Positions 49,755 to 56,874 of a stretch of 64,000 nucleotides of DNA are shown piece after piece. This DNA comes from Roseomonas sp. KE0001. GTDB taxonomy: Bacteria; Pseudomonadota; Alphaproteobacteria; Acetobacterales; Acetobacteraceae. The DNA lies in NCBI RefSeq assembly GCF_016107285.1, contig NZ_RCVQ01000002.1, forward strand, positions 62,001 through 126,000. The letters run 5' to 3'. Position 1 is the stretch's first letter; each line of letters starts with the position of its first letter. The notes under the pieces are model-generated. The model saw nothing but the letters and a program-made list of their open reading frames with translations, was not told where the DNA came from and made no database searches. A program made the position numbers and the translations under genes.

Positions 49755-50047
49755 AGCGTCACCGCCAGGCCAGTGCAGGCCATGAAGAGGGCGGAACAGG
49801 CGACGATGCAGGCGCGGATGGCCCGGTCGCCAGGATCGGCAAGCGTCCGTTTCGCGGCGGGGGGCCGCTTAACCGGCGGCGGTGGTGGGACCCACGGTTC
49901 CCGCGCCGGCCAGACGAAGGCCAAGACCGGCGGCCGGTCGCCGTTCGCCAGATAGGCCATGGAGCGTCGCAGCAAGCCGGGGCGGTAAACCTGACCAGCG
50001 GGCAGGTTTGGCGGCGCAGCGCTGCGGAAGGGTGCGGGGCGGATCAT
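49751..50047 (-). CDS. Unknown Pro-rich element protein with C-terminal membrane segment
   Basis: A 98-residue protein. A Pro-rich middle (REPWVPPPPPVKRPPAAK) precedes a hydrophobic C-terminus (CIVACSALFMACTGLAVTL). It overlaps the next gene upstream and downstream by 4 nt. No family is recognised. Confidence 0.6.
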   Translation of the reverse strand: MIRPAPFRSAAPPNLPAGQVYRPGLLRRSMAYLANGDRPPVLAFVWPAREPWVPPPPPVKRPPAAKRTLADPGDRAIRACIVACSALFMACTGLAVTL

Positions 50048-50409
50048 CGCACCAGTTCCCCCTCGATCATCATGCGGCGGGGTTTGGAACCGCTGCGGTT
50101 CAGAACCACCCCCTCGGCCAGCCCGGCGGCCTCCAGGGCATCCCAGCCGGGGAAGGGCTGCAGCCTATGTTCGGCATAGGGCGTCAGGGTGGCAGGCTGC
50201 AGGCTACGCTCGTCATCGGCATCAGCCTCGTGGTCCCAGTCCGGCTCCATGTCCGCGGACGGCGCGTCATAGGCGTCCAGCAGGTCGATCAGGCGGGCGA
50301 TGAGGGCCTCGATACGGGCGCGGTCGGGTGCGTCAAGTTGACGCACCTTGGCGGGCAGTCTTCTTCTAGACGCGAGGATAGCGTCAGGGGTAAGGGCGCG
50401 CGTAGCCAT
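50044..50409 (-). CDS. Unknown acidic element protein (121 residues), first gene of the head operon
   Basis: The protein is RALTPDAILASRRRLPAKVRQLDAPDRARIEALIARLIDLLDAYDAPS..., with an acidic patch and a basic end (RSGSKPRRMMIEGELVR). Its ATG is the first of the run of overlapping minus-strand genes ending in int. It faces the RHH gene across a 126-nt divergent region. No known domain. Confidence 0.65.
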   Translation of the reverse strand: MATRALTPDAILASRRRLPAKVRQLDAPDRARIEALIARLIDLLDAYDAPSADMEPDWDHEADADDERSLQPATLTPYAEHRLQPFPGWDALEAAGLAEGVVLNRSGSKPRRMMIEGELVR

Positions 50410-50497
50410 GAGCCAATGCCTCCAGCATCGGGTTGTGGTTAGGCACGTCTCCGGGATCCGACCCCCGGAGGCCTGCCGCCTTGCCTCAGCAAGACAC

Positions 50498-50543
50498 TGG
50501 CTACATAATGGCTACGCAGTGAGAGTGTCAAGCCAGTGGCTAT
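50498..50543. promoter_or_regulatory. TGGCTAC repeats in the divergent control region
   Basis: TGGCTAC at 50498-50504 and 50509-50515 (11 bp apart, one helical turn) and TGGCTAT at 50537-50543, which overlaps the RHH start codon. Such phased half-sites are typical of ribbon-helix-helix operators. They lie between the head operon and the RHH gene. Confidence 0.5.
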
Positions 50544-50715
50544 ACAAGAAAAGCGGTTGAAGACGGCTCAGGTAAACCTTCGGTTGCTGCCGGAGATGAA
50601 AGCTGCTGCCGAGAAGGCCGCTTCCGACGATCAGCGGTCGCTTACCTCACTGATCGAAAAACTGCTGGCGGACCATCTGCGCGAGAAGGGCTATCTGCCC
50701 AGAGCGGAAGATTGA
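50536..50715 (+). CDS. Ribbon-helix-helix (Arc/CopG-like) small regulator
   Basis: A 59-residue protein. After a short tail, TAQVNLRLLPEMKAAAEKA is an RHH beta-strand and first helix, and SLTSLIEKLLADHLREKGY is the second helix, matching Arc/CopG dimers. It starts at GTG 50536; no ATG precedes it in frame before a stop. It is the only plus-strand gene of the element and diverges from the head operon, suggesting a lysis/lysogeny-like repressor. It is shorter than 60 residues and easily missed. Confidence 0.72.
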   Translation: MAIQEKRLKTAQVNLRLLPEMKAAAEKAASDDQRSLTSLIEKLLADHLREKGYLPRAED

Positions 50716-50727
50716 GGCGGCATAAAG

Positions 50728-50758
50728 AAGCCCGCCCCTGGATGGGACGGGCCGGCTT
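50728..50758. terminator. Bidirectional hairpin after the RHH gene
   Basis: AAGCCCGCCC and GGGCCGGCTT pair with one mismatch around an 11-nt loop, 13 nt past the RHH stop and before the convergent gene's stop at 50798. An A8 run follows on the plus strand, which would be a T-run for the other direction upstream of the stem. Confidence 0.6.
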
Positions 50759-50797
50759 AAGCAACCAAAAAAAATCGCTTAGCTTAAACTGCTGCCA

Positions 50798-51148
50798 TCA
50801 AGGATAGGCGCGAGCATGCTCCTCGCAGATCCGATCAACGGTCTCCCAAAGAGGTTCCCCAGGCTGACGCTTACTCTTAATGTAAACCTCTGCTCCCAAG
50901 CTGGAGTTGAGCGTGGCTCTGGTCCGCCTCCGATTATTCGTTCGGAGGGTTGCCACCACGATATTAATGTCGGCTTCATCGCAACCATACATGGCGGCGA
51001 GAGTGGCGATATCGACGCCTGACTTGCGTTGCCGGCGGATTTCCCCCTGCTGCTCTTCGTCAAATTTTACAGGTGGTCGAAGCGCAACGGTAATGGGGGA
51101 GATACTACCGCAGCCCCTACTGGGAGGCTTGCTAGGAATGAAACTCAT
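50798..51148 (-). CDS. Unknown element protein with possible helix-turn-helix
   Basis: A 116-residue protein. FDEEQQGEIRRQRKSGVDIATLAAMYGCDEADINIVVATLRTNNRRRT resembles a helix-turn-helix (SGVDIATLAAMYGC). AAAGGC lies 8-9 nt before the ATG at 51148. Base use is less G+C-rich than the host. The function is not known; a role in element regulation is possible. Confidence 0.6.
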   Translation of the reverse strand: MSFIPSKPPSRGCGSISPITVALRPPVKFDEEQQGEIRRQRKSGVDIATLAAMYGCDEADINIVVATLRTNNRRRTRATLNSSLGAEVYIKSKRQPGEPLWETVDRICEEHARAYP

Positions 51149-51563
51149 CAGATTTAGCCTTTACAATGGGTAAGCGCGTTGCGCGCGCTGCGCCACGGAA
51201 AGGACTTGCCTCGCTATTCAAAGCCGCCTACACACGGCCTACCACGATCGCTAACGCAAGCACTGCTGCTACCATGAAGCAGCAGAATTATTGGTTCTAA
51301 GCATGATCGGCTGGCAGGCTCTTCATGCTAAGGTTGCAATAACCCAAAGCTTCACTAGCTTGTGACCGGCCGCTGAGTCGAGTCAAAATTTGCACAATGC
51401 GCTATTTTTTGGCGTCTGCGCATCTGCGCAGGCGCTTTTGCAGTTTGACAGCGACCCTTTCGAGGTTTGGTTGAAGATTTTTTACCCTTCTTTCAACCCC
51501 TAAACCCCCCCCTCCGTTTTTGCTCCTGCTGCAAAAGAAGGCCCACCACGGTCCAGGGGCCCA
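51149..51563. other. 415-bp noncoding region of the element
   Basis: This AT-richer stretch has no convincing gene. It contains an imperfect 11-bp hairpin at 51412-51435 whose core is CTGCGCA-TC-TGCGCAG, followed by TTTT on the plus strand, and a C-rich/T-rich tract near 51,480-51,520. It could hold the promoter of the gene at 50798-51148 and a terminator for the primase operon. Confidence 0.5.
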
Positions 51564-51857
51564 TCAGCCCTGAGCGATTTTCTCTCGCGCCGTCGCCAGC
51601 ACCTCGGCCGCCACGGCCTCAGAGAGCCGCTGGGGCAGGCTGACCGCCGGCAGCCATCGCCCAGTTCGCGGATGCCGGAAGACCGGCGCAGCACAGCTCA
51701 GAGAGCCATCAGCCGCGCGGTTCACCTGCACGCCCTGTAGCGTCACCACCAGCCCGGCCACCTCGACCGCCACCACGGCCAGCGCTACCAGCCGCCCGGC
51801 GCCCAGCACCGGCTCCACGCCCAGCACCTCATAGCCCACGGATACCGTCTCGCTCAT
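51564..51857 (-). CDS. Unknown element protein (97 residues)
   Basis: SETVSVGYEVLGVEPVLGAGRLVALAVVAVEVAGLVVTLQGVQVNRAADGSLSCAAPVFRHPRTGRWLPAVSLPQRL. Alternating hydrophobic residues suggest beta strands, loosely like the SpoVG-like pattern of the 48151-48510 protein. The ATG overlaps the previous stop (ATGA). No function is assigned. Confidence 0.62.
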   Translation of the reverse strand: MSETVSVGYEVLGVEPVLGAGRLVALAVVAVEVAGLVVTLQGVQVNRAADGSLSCAAPVFRHPRTGRWLPAVSLPQRLSEAVAAEVLATAREKIAQG

Positions 51858-52258
51858 GGCATCCCCGGGCTACGGGCCAGCCGGCGCAGCGCATGCACCA
51901 GCTCGGCCTTCTCGATGTGGAACGCCTCGGGGTCGCGATGGCTCGGGCAAAGCCGGGACAGGCGGCGGGCGAGATCCTCGATGCACTGACGCACTCTGAA
52001 GTGCGTCAGTGCTAGTGCTTTGTTTTTATTGCCCGCAATGTTGCGGACTGACGCACTGACGCATTTCCCCCTACGTACTTTCTCACCCCCACCACCATAC
52101 CCCCTTGCCCCCTCTACCCCTCCCCCAGGGGTCCAATAGAATGCGTCAGTATGCGTCAGTGCGTCAGATACTTCTTTTAAATCAACAATTTGCGCCTCCT
52201 GACGCACCCCATGTGCGTCAGTAAATCGGCCATGTGCGTCAGTAAGTGCGTCAGTCAT
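51854..52258 (-). CDS. Unknown element protein whose gene carries the 9-bp repeat array
   Basis: A 134-residue protein. The first ~80 residues are irregular and repeat-encoded (TDALTDAHGRFTDAHGVRQ). The last ~50 look folded (LTHFRVRQCIEDLARRLSRLCPSHRDPEAFHIEKAELVHALRRLARS). The ATG at 52258 overlaps the primase stop (ATGA). The odd N-terminal composition comes from the array, so the DNA may be selected more than the protein. Confidence 0.6.
   Translation of the reverse strand: MTDALTDAHGRFTDAHGVRQEAQIVDLKEVSDALTHTDAFYWTPGGGVEGARGYGGGGEKVRRGKCVSASVRNIAGNKNKALALTHFRVRQCIEDLARRLSRLCPSHRDPEAFHIEKAELVHALRRLARSPGMP
51983..52255. repeat. Iteron-like array of TGCGTCAGT, candidate replication origin
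   Basis: TGCGTCAGT or its complement ACTGACGCA occurs at 51985, 52002, 52047, 52055, 52142, 52152, 52214, 52235 and 52247, with one-mismatch copies at 52160 and 52198. Two copies form a perfect 13-bp inverted repeat (51983-51995 / 52000-52012). The array ends at the primase stop codon. Primase-bound iterons near the primase gene are known for the P4 satellite origin. Confidence 0.8.
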
Positions 52259-54360
52259 GGCAGCGGCCCCTTAACCCAGTGCCGCTCCCCGGCCGCTCCG
52301 CTCCGCGCCCCCCGCACCCAGCCGAGCCGCTCCAGCGCGGCGGCGATGCGGCGTTGGTCGGCGGTGCCGATCTTCGCTGTCTCGATGCACAAGGCACCGC
52401 GTGCGACATGCAACACGGTCACCCTCTGCTTGCCTGCCAGCCATTCGGCAATGGCCTGTTCCCAGGCGTCGGCCTCGTATCGCTGTTCCTGCTCGCTGCG
52501 GATGTGCTCGGCCTCGAAGTCGCGGGTCGGCCACCACTGCGTGCCCTGGCGATACAAGGCATAGGCCTCGGCGAAGAGCTGGTCGCGGTCCCGGCCGAGC
52601 CCGGCCACGTCCAGCACAGGAGCCACCTTCACCGGCCAGAACCGCCGCCCGCCGGTCTCGTCCCGCAGGTAGGCGGTCTTGTTGGTGGTGCCGATGAAGA
52701 CGCACTGCCGGGGCTCTATGACATCCTTCCTGCCGTAGCTCGGGCGGTAGCGCTCGATGGGCCGGGTGATGAAGGCCTTGAGCGCGGCGGCCTCGGCCTT
52801 GTCGAGCGCCGACATCTCGGCCACCTCGATCAGCCACTTGCCGTTCAGATGCTGCGACACGTCCTTGCCGCCGCGGATGTCCGGCAGGTTGTCGCTGAAC
52901 CATGGCCCGCCCAGCACGGCGCAGGCAGTGGACTTCATGGCCCCCTGCGCGCCTTCCAGCACCATCATGTAGTCGGCCTTGCAGCCGGGCTGGAACACGC
53001 GGGCCACCATGGCGACCATGAACATGGTGCCGATGCCGGCGGTGTAGGGTGTGGCCTCGGCGCCGAGATAGGTGTGCAACCACGTCGCCAGCCGCGGCTG
53101 GCCGTCCCAGAACAGCCCGTTCAGATACTGCTGCACCGGGTGAAAGCCCCGCTCCCGGGCCCGTAGCGACACGGCCTGGTGCACCGTGTCCTTGCTCACC
53201 CTCTCCAGCCCCTGGCGTTGCAGGAACTCCTGCAGGGCGCTGACATCGGCATCCTGCACCGGCCGGGCCTCTTCCGACGGGCACAGGCTGGACGGCACCG
53301 GCCGCGCCAGGATCTCGGCACGCAGCATCTGGTCATAGGCCAGCAGGTCCGTGAGGTGCCGGTCGGCGCGCAGCGCCAGCATGACGTTCGCCAGATTGCC
53401 GCGCGGGTCGCCTTCCTTGTCGGTCTGGCACCGCTCCAGCCAGGAGGGCGGCTCCAGATCCTCATCCTCCTGTTCCAGCCCAGACGCCGCGTCGGGGCCG
53501 CTCTCCGGCTCGGCGGGCGGCTCCCAGGCCTTGGCCTGCTGCACCAGTTCCAGCAACCGTGGGATGGTTCCGCCGGCGGCCAGCCAGTCGGTCACGTCCC
53601 CCTTCTCCGGCAGATCAGGTAGGGCCAGGATGCCGACGAAGGCGGCGGTGCCGTGCAGGTTCCGCGCGACCGCCTCGGCATGGTCCCGGCCCACCGCGTC
53701 ATTGTCCGGCAGGATCACGACGCGCCGGCCCTGGAACCACTTGGCGAAGTGCGACGGCCATTTGCCCGCGCCTTCGGGATTGCAGGTGGCCAGCATCCGA
53801 TGGGCGGCCAGGCTCTCCACGTCCTTCTCGCCCTCGACAACGAAGATCGTGTCCATCTCGGCGCAGGAGGCCAGCAGCTCGGGCAGCCGGTAAGGCACCT
53901 TCTCGATGCCCGCCACGCCCGGCTTCCAGCCCTCATCCACGGAACGCCACTGGCGGAAGGTCTTCTTGCCGTCCTGGACGTGCCGGGTGACGCGGTAGAC
54001 GACGCAGCCGTCCGCATCGCAATAGTCGTATTGGGCGATAGGAGGCGGCAGCGGCTTATGCTTGGTGGGCTTCCGCCAGATGCCGGGCCGGCTATCCACG
54101 ATCTCGGCGCCGATCTCGCGCTTGAGCCAGTCGATCTCCCGGCCCCGCGGCACCCGGCCCTCGACGCGGATCAGGTCCAGCACACCGCCGCCGACCTTAT
54201 CGACGTGGTTGTACCAGACCCCGCGCTTGTCCCCGCCGACGTTCACGCTGATGCGGCCGTTCTCGGAATAGCGCCACTCCGTACCGCCCCCCAGGATGTC
54301 GCTCGGCTCACCCAGCAGCCGCCGCGCCACCGGCTCGATGAAGCTGGCAAAGTCGGTCAT
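52255..54360 (-). CDS. Toprim/VapE-type primase-helicase
   Basis: A 701-residue replication protein. The N-terminal part is primase-like, with a Toprim domain at ~170-260: TIFVVEGEKDVESLAAHR (Glu) and RRVVILPDNDAVGRDHAEAVARNL (D-x-D). The C-terminal part (~390-620) is a virulence-associated E/D5-like ATPase with Walker A in LEGAQGAMKSTACAVLGG, then IEVAEMSALDKAEAAALKAFITRPIERYRPSYGRK and CVFIGTTNKTAYLRDETGGRRFWPV. It would start and unwind the element's DNA. It is the first gene of the second minus-strand group. Confidence 0.93.
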   Translation of the reverse strand: MTDFASFIEPVARRLLGEPSDILGGGTEWRYSENGRISVNVGGDKRGVWYNHVDKVGGGVLDLIRVEGRVPRGREIDWLKREIGAEIVDSRPGIWRKPTKHKPLPPPIAQYDYCDADGCVVYRVTRHVQDGKKTFRQWRSVDEGWKPGVAGIEKVPYRLPELLASCAEMDTIFVVEGEKDVESLAAHRMLATCNPEGAGKWPSHFAKWFQGRRVVILPDNDAVGRDHAEAVARNLHGTAAFVGILALPDLPEKGDVTDWLAAGGTIPRLLELVQQAKAWEPPAEPESGPDAASGLEQEDEDLEPPSWLERCQTDKEGDPRGNLANVMLALRADRHLTDLLAYDQMLRAEILARPVPSSLCPSEEARPVQDADVSALQEFLQRQGLERVSKDTVHQAVSLRARERGFHPVQQYLNGLFWDGQPRLATWLHTYLGAEATPYTAGIGTMFMVAMVARVFQPGCKADYMMVLEGAQGAMKSTACAVLGGPWFSDNLPDIRGGKDVSQHLNGKWLIEVAEMSALDKAEAAALKAFITRPIERYRPSYGRKDVIEPRQCVFIGTTNKTAYLRDETGGRRFWPVKVAPVLDVAGLGRDRDQLFAEAYALYRQGTQWWPTRDFEAEHIRSEQEQRYEADAWEQAIAEWLAGKQRVTVLHVARGALCIETAKIGTADQRRIAAALERLGWVRGARSGAAGERHWVKGPLP

Positions 54361-54491
54361 GCCAGCGCCTCCGAGAGCCGGAAATCCGCTCCCTCACCGG
54401 TAGCCACATGGCCCAAAAATCGTTGATTTTGCTGGCCGGTTCCGGCATAGGGTGGCTGGTGTAAGTCGTTGATCGGGAAGGCTTCCGAGCC

Positions 54492-54514
54492 TCCCCTCAG
54501 CTCCACCACCGCGC
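54492..54514. repeat. attR (23-bp direct repeat)
   Basis: Identical to 43834-43856. It is a partial copy of the tRNA-Ala 3' end, lying 132 nt past the primase start. Host genes resume after it. Confidence 0.92.
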
Positions 54515-54585
54515 AGGTTTCCCCCTCCGTCTTCCAATCAGATGGTCCGTAAGCAGCCGGTCGGGCGGCAAGGCTGAACCGCCCC

Positions 54586-55410
54586 TCAGGCCCGCGGGTG
54601 GTCGTCCGCCGCCGCGCCCTCCGGGTGCCACAGCCCGGCCAGCATCCCGCCGAGTTCGCCCGCCGCCTGGCGCAGCGCCGGCAGCAAGCGCGCCACCACG
54701 GTCGTCTCGTCGATCGCCTCGCGCAGATACATCAGGTTCAGCGCCGCCACCGCCTCCTCCCGCACCAGGACGGGCACGCCGATGGAGCAGGCCAGGCCGC
54801 CGTAGTCGCGGCGGGAATAGGCCTCGTTCATCACCGCATAGCCGCGCCGGCGGATGTCCTGCAGCAGCGCCGCCAGCGCCTCCGGCTGCCGTGCCACCGC
54901 GTCCCAGGGCTCGCGCGAGCGGGCGGCGAGGTCGAGCGCCCGCTCCCGCTCCGCCGGGCCGCAATGCGCCAGGAAGGCGAGGCCGAGCGAGGTCGCCAGG
55001 ATCGGGGCGCGGAAGCCGGGCCGGCGCTGGAACAGGAAGCGGCCGCCCTCGTCGCGGCTGGTATGCACCACCACCATGGCGTCACCGTCGAAGACCGCGA
55101 TGTCGGAGGGCCAGCCGATGCGCTGGCGCAGCGCGGTCATCGTCGGCGTGGCGGCGATCCCGACCTCGCGCTGCATCTCGTAGCCGGCCGAGAGCTCCAG
55201 GGTGCGGCCGGTCGGCAGATAGAAGGGCTGGCCCGGCTGGCGCGTGACGAAGCCGGCATGGATCAGCGTCTCCAGCATCCGCACCACCGTGGGCTGGCTG
55301 AGGCCGGTGGCCTGGTGGATCTCGCGCACCGTGGCGCGGGGCAGGCGGTTGACCAGGCGCAGCACGTCGAGGCCGCGCAGCAACGCCGTGACGGGATCAT
55401 AGGATGGCAT
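54586..55410 (-). CDS. IclR-family transcriptional regulator
   Basis: A 274-residue regulator. The N-terminal winged helix reads ALLRGLDVLRLVNRLPRATVREIHQATGLSQPTVVRMLETLIHAGFVTR. The C-terminal effector domain has the Gly-rich GLACSIGVPVLVREEAVAALNLMYL. ATG 55410 begins PSYDPVTALLRGLD, the usual start. It diverges from the CoA-transferase operon across a 201-nt region and probably controls it. Confidence 0.92.
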   Translation of the reverse strand: MPSYDPVTALLRGLDVLRLVNRLPRATVREIHQATGLSQPTVVRMLETLIHAGFVTRQPGQPFYLPTGRTLELSAGYEMQREVGIAATPTMTALRQRIGWPSDIAVFDGDAMVVVHTSRDEGGRFLFQRRPGFRAPILATSLGLAFLAHCGPAERERALDLAARSREPWDAVARQPEALAALLQDIRRRGYAVMNEAYSRRDYGGLACSIGVPVLVREEAVAALNLMYLREAIDETTVVARLLPALRQAAGELGGMLAGLWHPEGAAADDHPRA

Positions 55411-55501
55411 GGCGCCTCGAGGCTCCCTGGGACAGCGGGCGGGCCGGCGGGCGGCCGCGGATTCGCCGTTCACGGCCCGCATTCCCTATGCCATACTGTT
55501 C

Positions 55502-55516
55502 TGAAATTCAATTTCA
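55502..55516. promoter_or_regulatory. Candidate IclR operator
   Basis: TGAAATTCAATTTCA is a perfect 15-bp palindrome in the divergent region, with another TGAAATT half-site at 55522-55528. IclR-type operators often have the form TGAAAT-N-ATTTCA. Confidence 0.6.
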
Positions 55517-55611
55517 ACGAATGAAATTTATGCCTCGCGCCCTGGTGCGAGGGCGGCGAGGGGGAGGGCCCGCATGGGCGGAGCGCGGCGGACAGGACGG
55601 GGAGAGGACGC

Positions 55612-56874
55612 GTGAGCGGGGTGGAGGACAGCGGCGCCGCGCCGCTGGCGGGCCTGAAGGTGCTCGACCTGTCGCGCGTGCTCGCCGCGCCCTGGGCCAC
55701 CCAGATCCTGGGCGATCTCGGCGCCGAGGTGCTGAAGGTCGAGCAGCCGGGGCGCGGCGACGACACGCGCGGCTGGGGTCCGCCCTTCCTGGAGGATGGC
55801 TCGGCCCGGCCGGACGCCGCCTATTATCTCTGCGCCAACCGCAACAAGCGCTCGCTCGCCATCGACTTCGCGCAGCCGGAGGGCGCCGCGCTGGTGCGCC
55901 GCCTGGCGGCGGAGGCCGATGTGCTGGTGGAGAACTTCCGCACCGGCGGGCTGGCGAAGTACGGGCTGGACGCCGCCAGCCTGCGCGCCGGAAACCCGCG
56001 CCTGATCTATTGCTCCATCACCGGCTTCGGGCAGACCGGCCCCTATGCCGCGCGCGGCGGCTACGACTTCCTGGTGCAGGGGCTGAGCGGGCTGATGAGC
56101 ATCACCGGCCGCCCGGACGGCGTGCCGGGCGGCGGCCCGATGAAGGTGGGCATCCCGGTCAGCGACCTGTTCACCGGCCTCTACGCCACCGTCTCCATCC
56201 TCGCCGCGCTGAACGAGCGGGGCCGCAGCGGCCTCGGCCAGCATCTCGACTGCGCCCTGCTCGACAGCCAGCTCTCGGTGCTGGTCAACCAGGCGATGAA
56301 CTACCTGGTCGGCGGCGTCACGCCCCGGCGCCTGGGCAACGACCACCCGAACGTCGTGCCCTATCGCGACTTCGCCGCGGCGGACGACTACATCATCGTC
56401 GCCTGCGGCAATGACGGACAGTTCCGGGCGCTGTGCCGCCTGCTCGGGCTCGAGGCGCTGGCGGCCGACGCGCGCTTCGCCACCAATGCCGGCCGCGCCC
56501 GCCACCGCCGCGAGCTGGAGGTGACGCTGGCGCATGCCATCGCGCCCTGGAAGGCGGCCGACCTGCTGGCCGCGATGGACGCGGCCGGCGTGCCGGGCGG
56601 GCCGATCAACACCATCGACCAGGTGCTGGCCGATCCGCAGGTGGCGGCGCGCGGCCTGCTGCGCGAGATGCGGCGCCAGGACGGCACGCCGGTCACCGTC
56701 ATCGGCTACCCGGTGCGGTTCGGCCGCACCCCGCCGCGCTACGATCTGGCGCCGCCGCGCCTCGGCCAGGACACGGCCGCGGTGCTGGCGGAGCGGCTCG
56801 GCCTCGATGCCGCCGAGCTGGAGCGGCTGCGCGCCGCCGGCATCGTGCAGATGGCGGAGGAGGCGGCGGCATGA
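55612..56874 (+). CDS. CaiB/BaiF-family (class III) CoA-transferase
   Basis: A 420-residue enzyme that moves CoA between organic acids. LKVLDLSRVLAAPWATQILGDLGAEVLKVEQPGRGDDTRGWGPPF and NRNKRSLAIDF are diagnostic; the catalytic Asp lies in VGIPVSDLFTGLYA. The GTG at 55612 has GGGGAGAGG upstream. It heads the plus-strand operon that ends in the livKGFHM transporter. The substrate acid is not known; succinyl- or formyl-CoA-linked activation is typical. Confidence 0.93.
   Translation: MSGVEDSGAAPLAGLKVLDLSRVLAAPWATQILGDLGAEVLKVEQPGRGDDTRGWGPPFLEDGSARPDAAYYLCANRNKRSLAIDFAQPEGAALVRRLAAEADVLVENFRTGGLAKYGLDAASLRAGNPRLIYCSITGFGQTGPYAARGGYDFLVQGLSGLMSITGRPDGVPGGGPMKVGIPVSDLFTGLYATVSILAALNERGRSGLGQHLDCALLDSQLSVLVNQAMNYLVGGVTPRRLGNDHPNVVPYRDFAAADDYIIVACGNDGQFRALCRLLGLEALAADARFATNAGRARHRRELEVTLAHAIAPWKAADLLAAMDAAGVPGGPINTIDQVLADPQVAARGLLREMRRQDGTPVTVIGYPVRFGRTPPRYDLAPPRLGQDTAAVLAERLGLDAAELERLRAAGIVQMAEEAAA

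Larger units (their letters stand above)
43834..54514. mobile_element. Integrated phage-like element (capsid-encoding satellite or reduced prophage)
   Basis: The element is bounded by a 23-bp direct repeat that begins inside tRNA-Ala and recurs at 54492-54514. It encodes, all on the minus strand except one gene, an integrase, AlpA-like protein, portal, prohead protease, major capsid protein, several unknowns, a MerR-like regulator and a VapE-type primase-helicase; one RHH protein is on the plus strand. Base composition drops in places, mainly 50,500-51,550. There is no terminase, head-tail connector, tail, holin or lysin gene that I can recognise. The size (10.7 kb) and gene set recall capsid-forming phage-inducible islands, although those usually carry terminase; a decayed prophage is the alternative. 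Confidence 0.85.

Noticed and set aside
49320-50409. Small terminase subunit among the element's unknown proteins
   Set aside because: No helix-turn-helix or oligomerisation pattern typical of TerS was seen. It remains possible at low similarity and needs a profile search.
51983-52255. CRISPR array
   Set aside because: The repeats are 9 bp, in both orientations and at irregular spacing, unlike CRISPR repeats; no cas genes are near.
54492-54514. A second tRNA gene at the right end of the element
   Set aside because: Only the 3' end of tRNA-Ala is present; no cloverleaf can be formed upstream.
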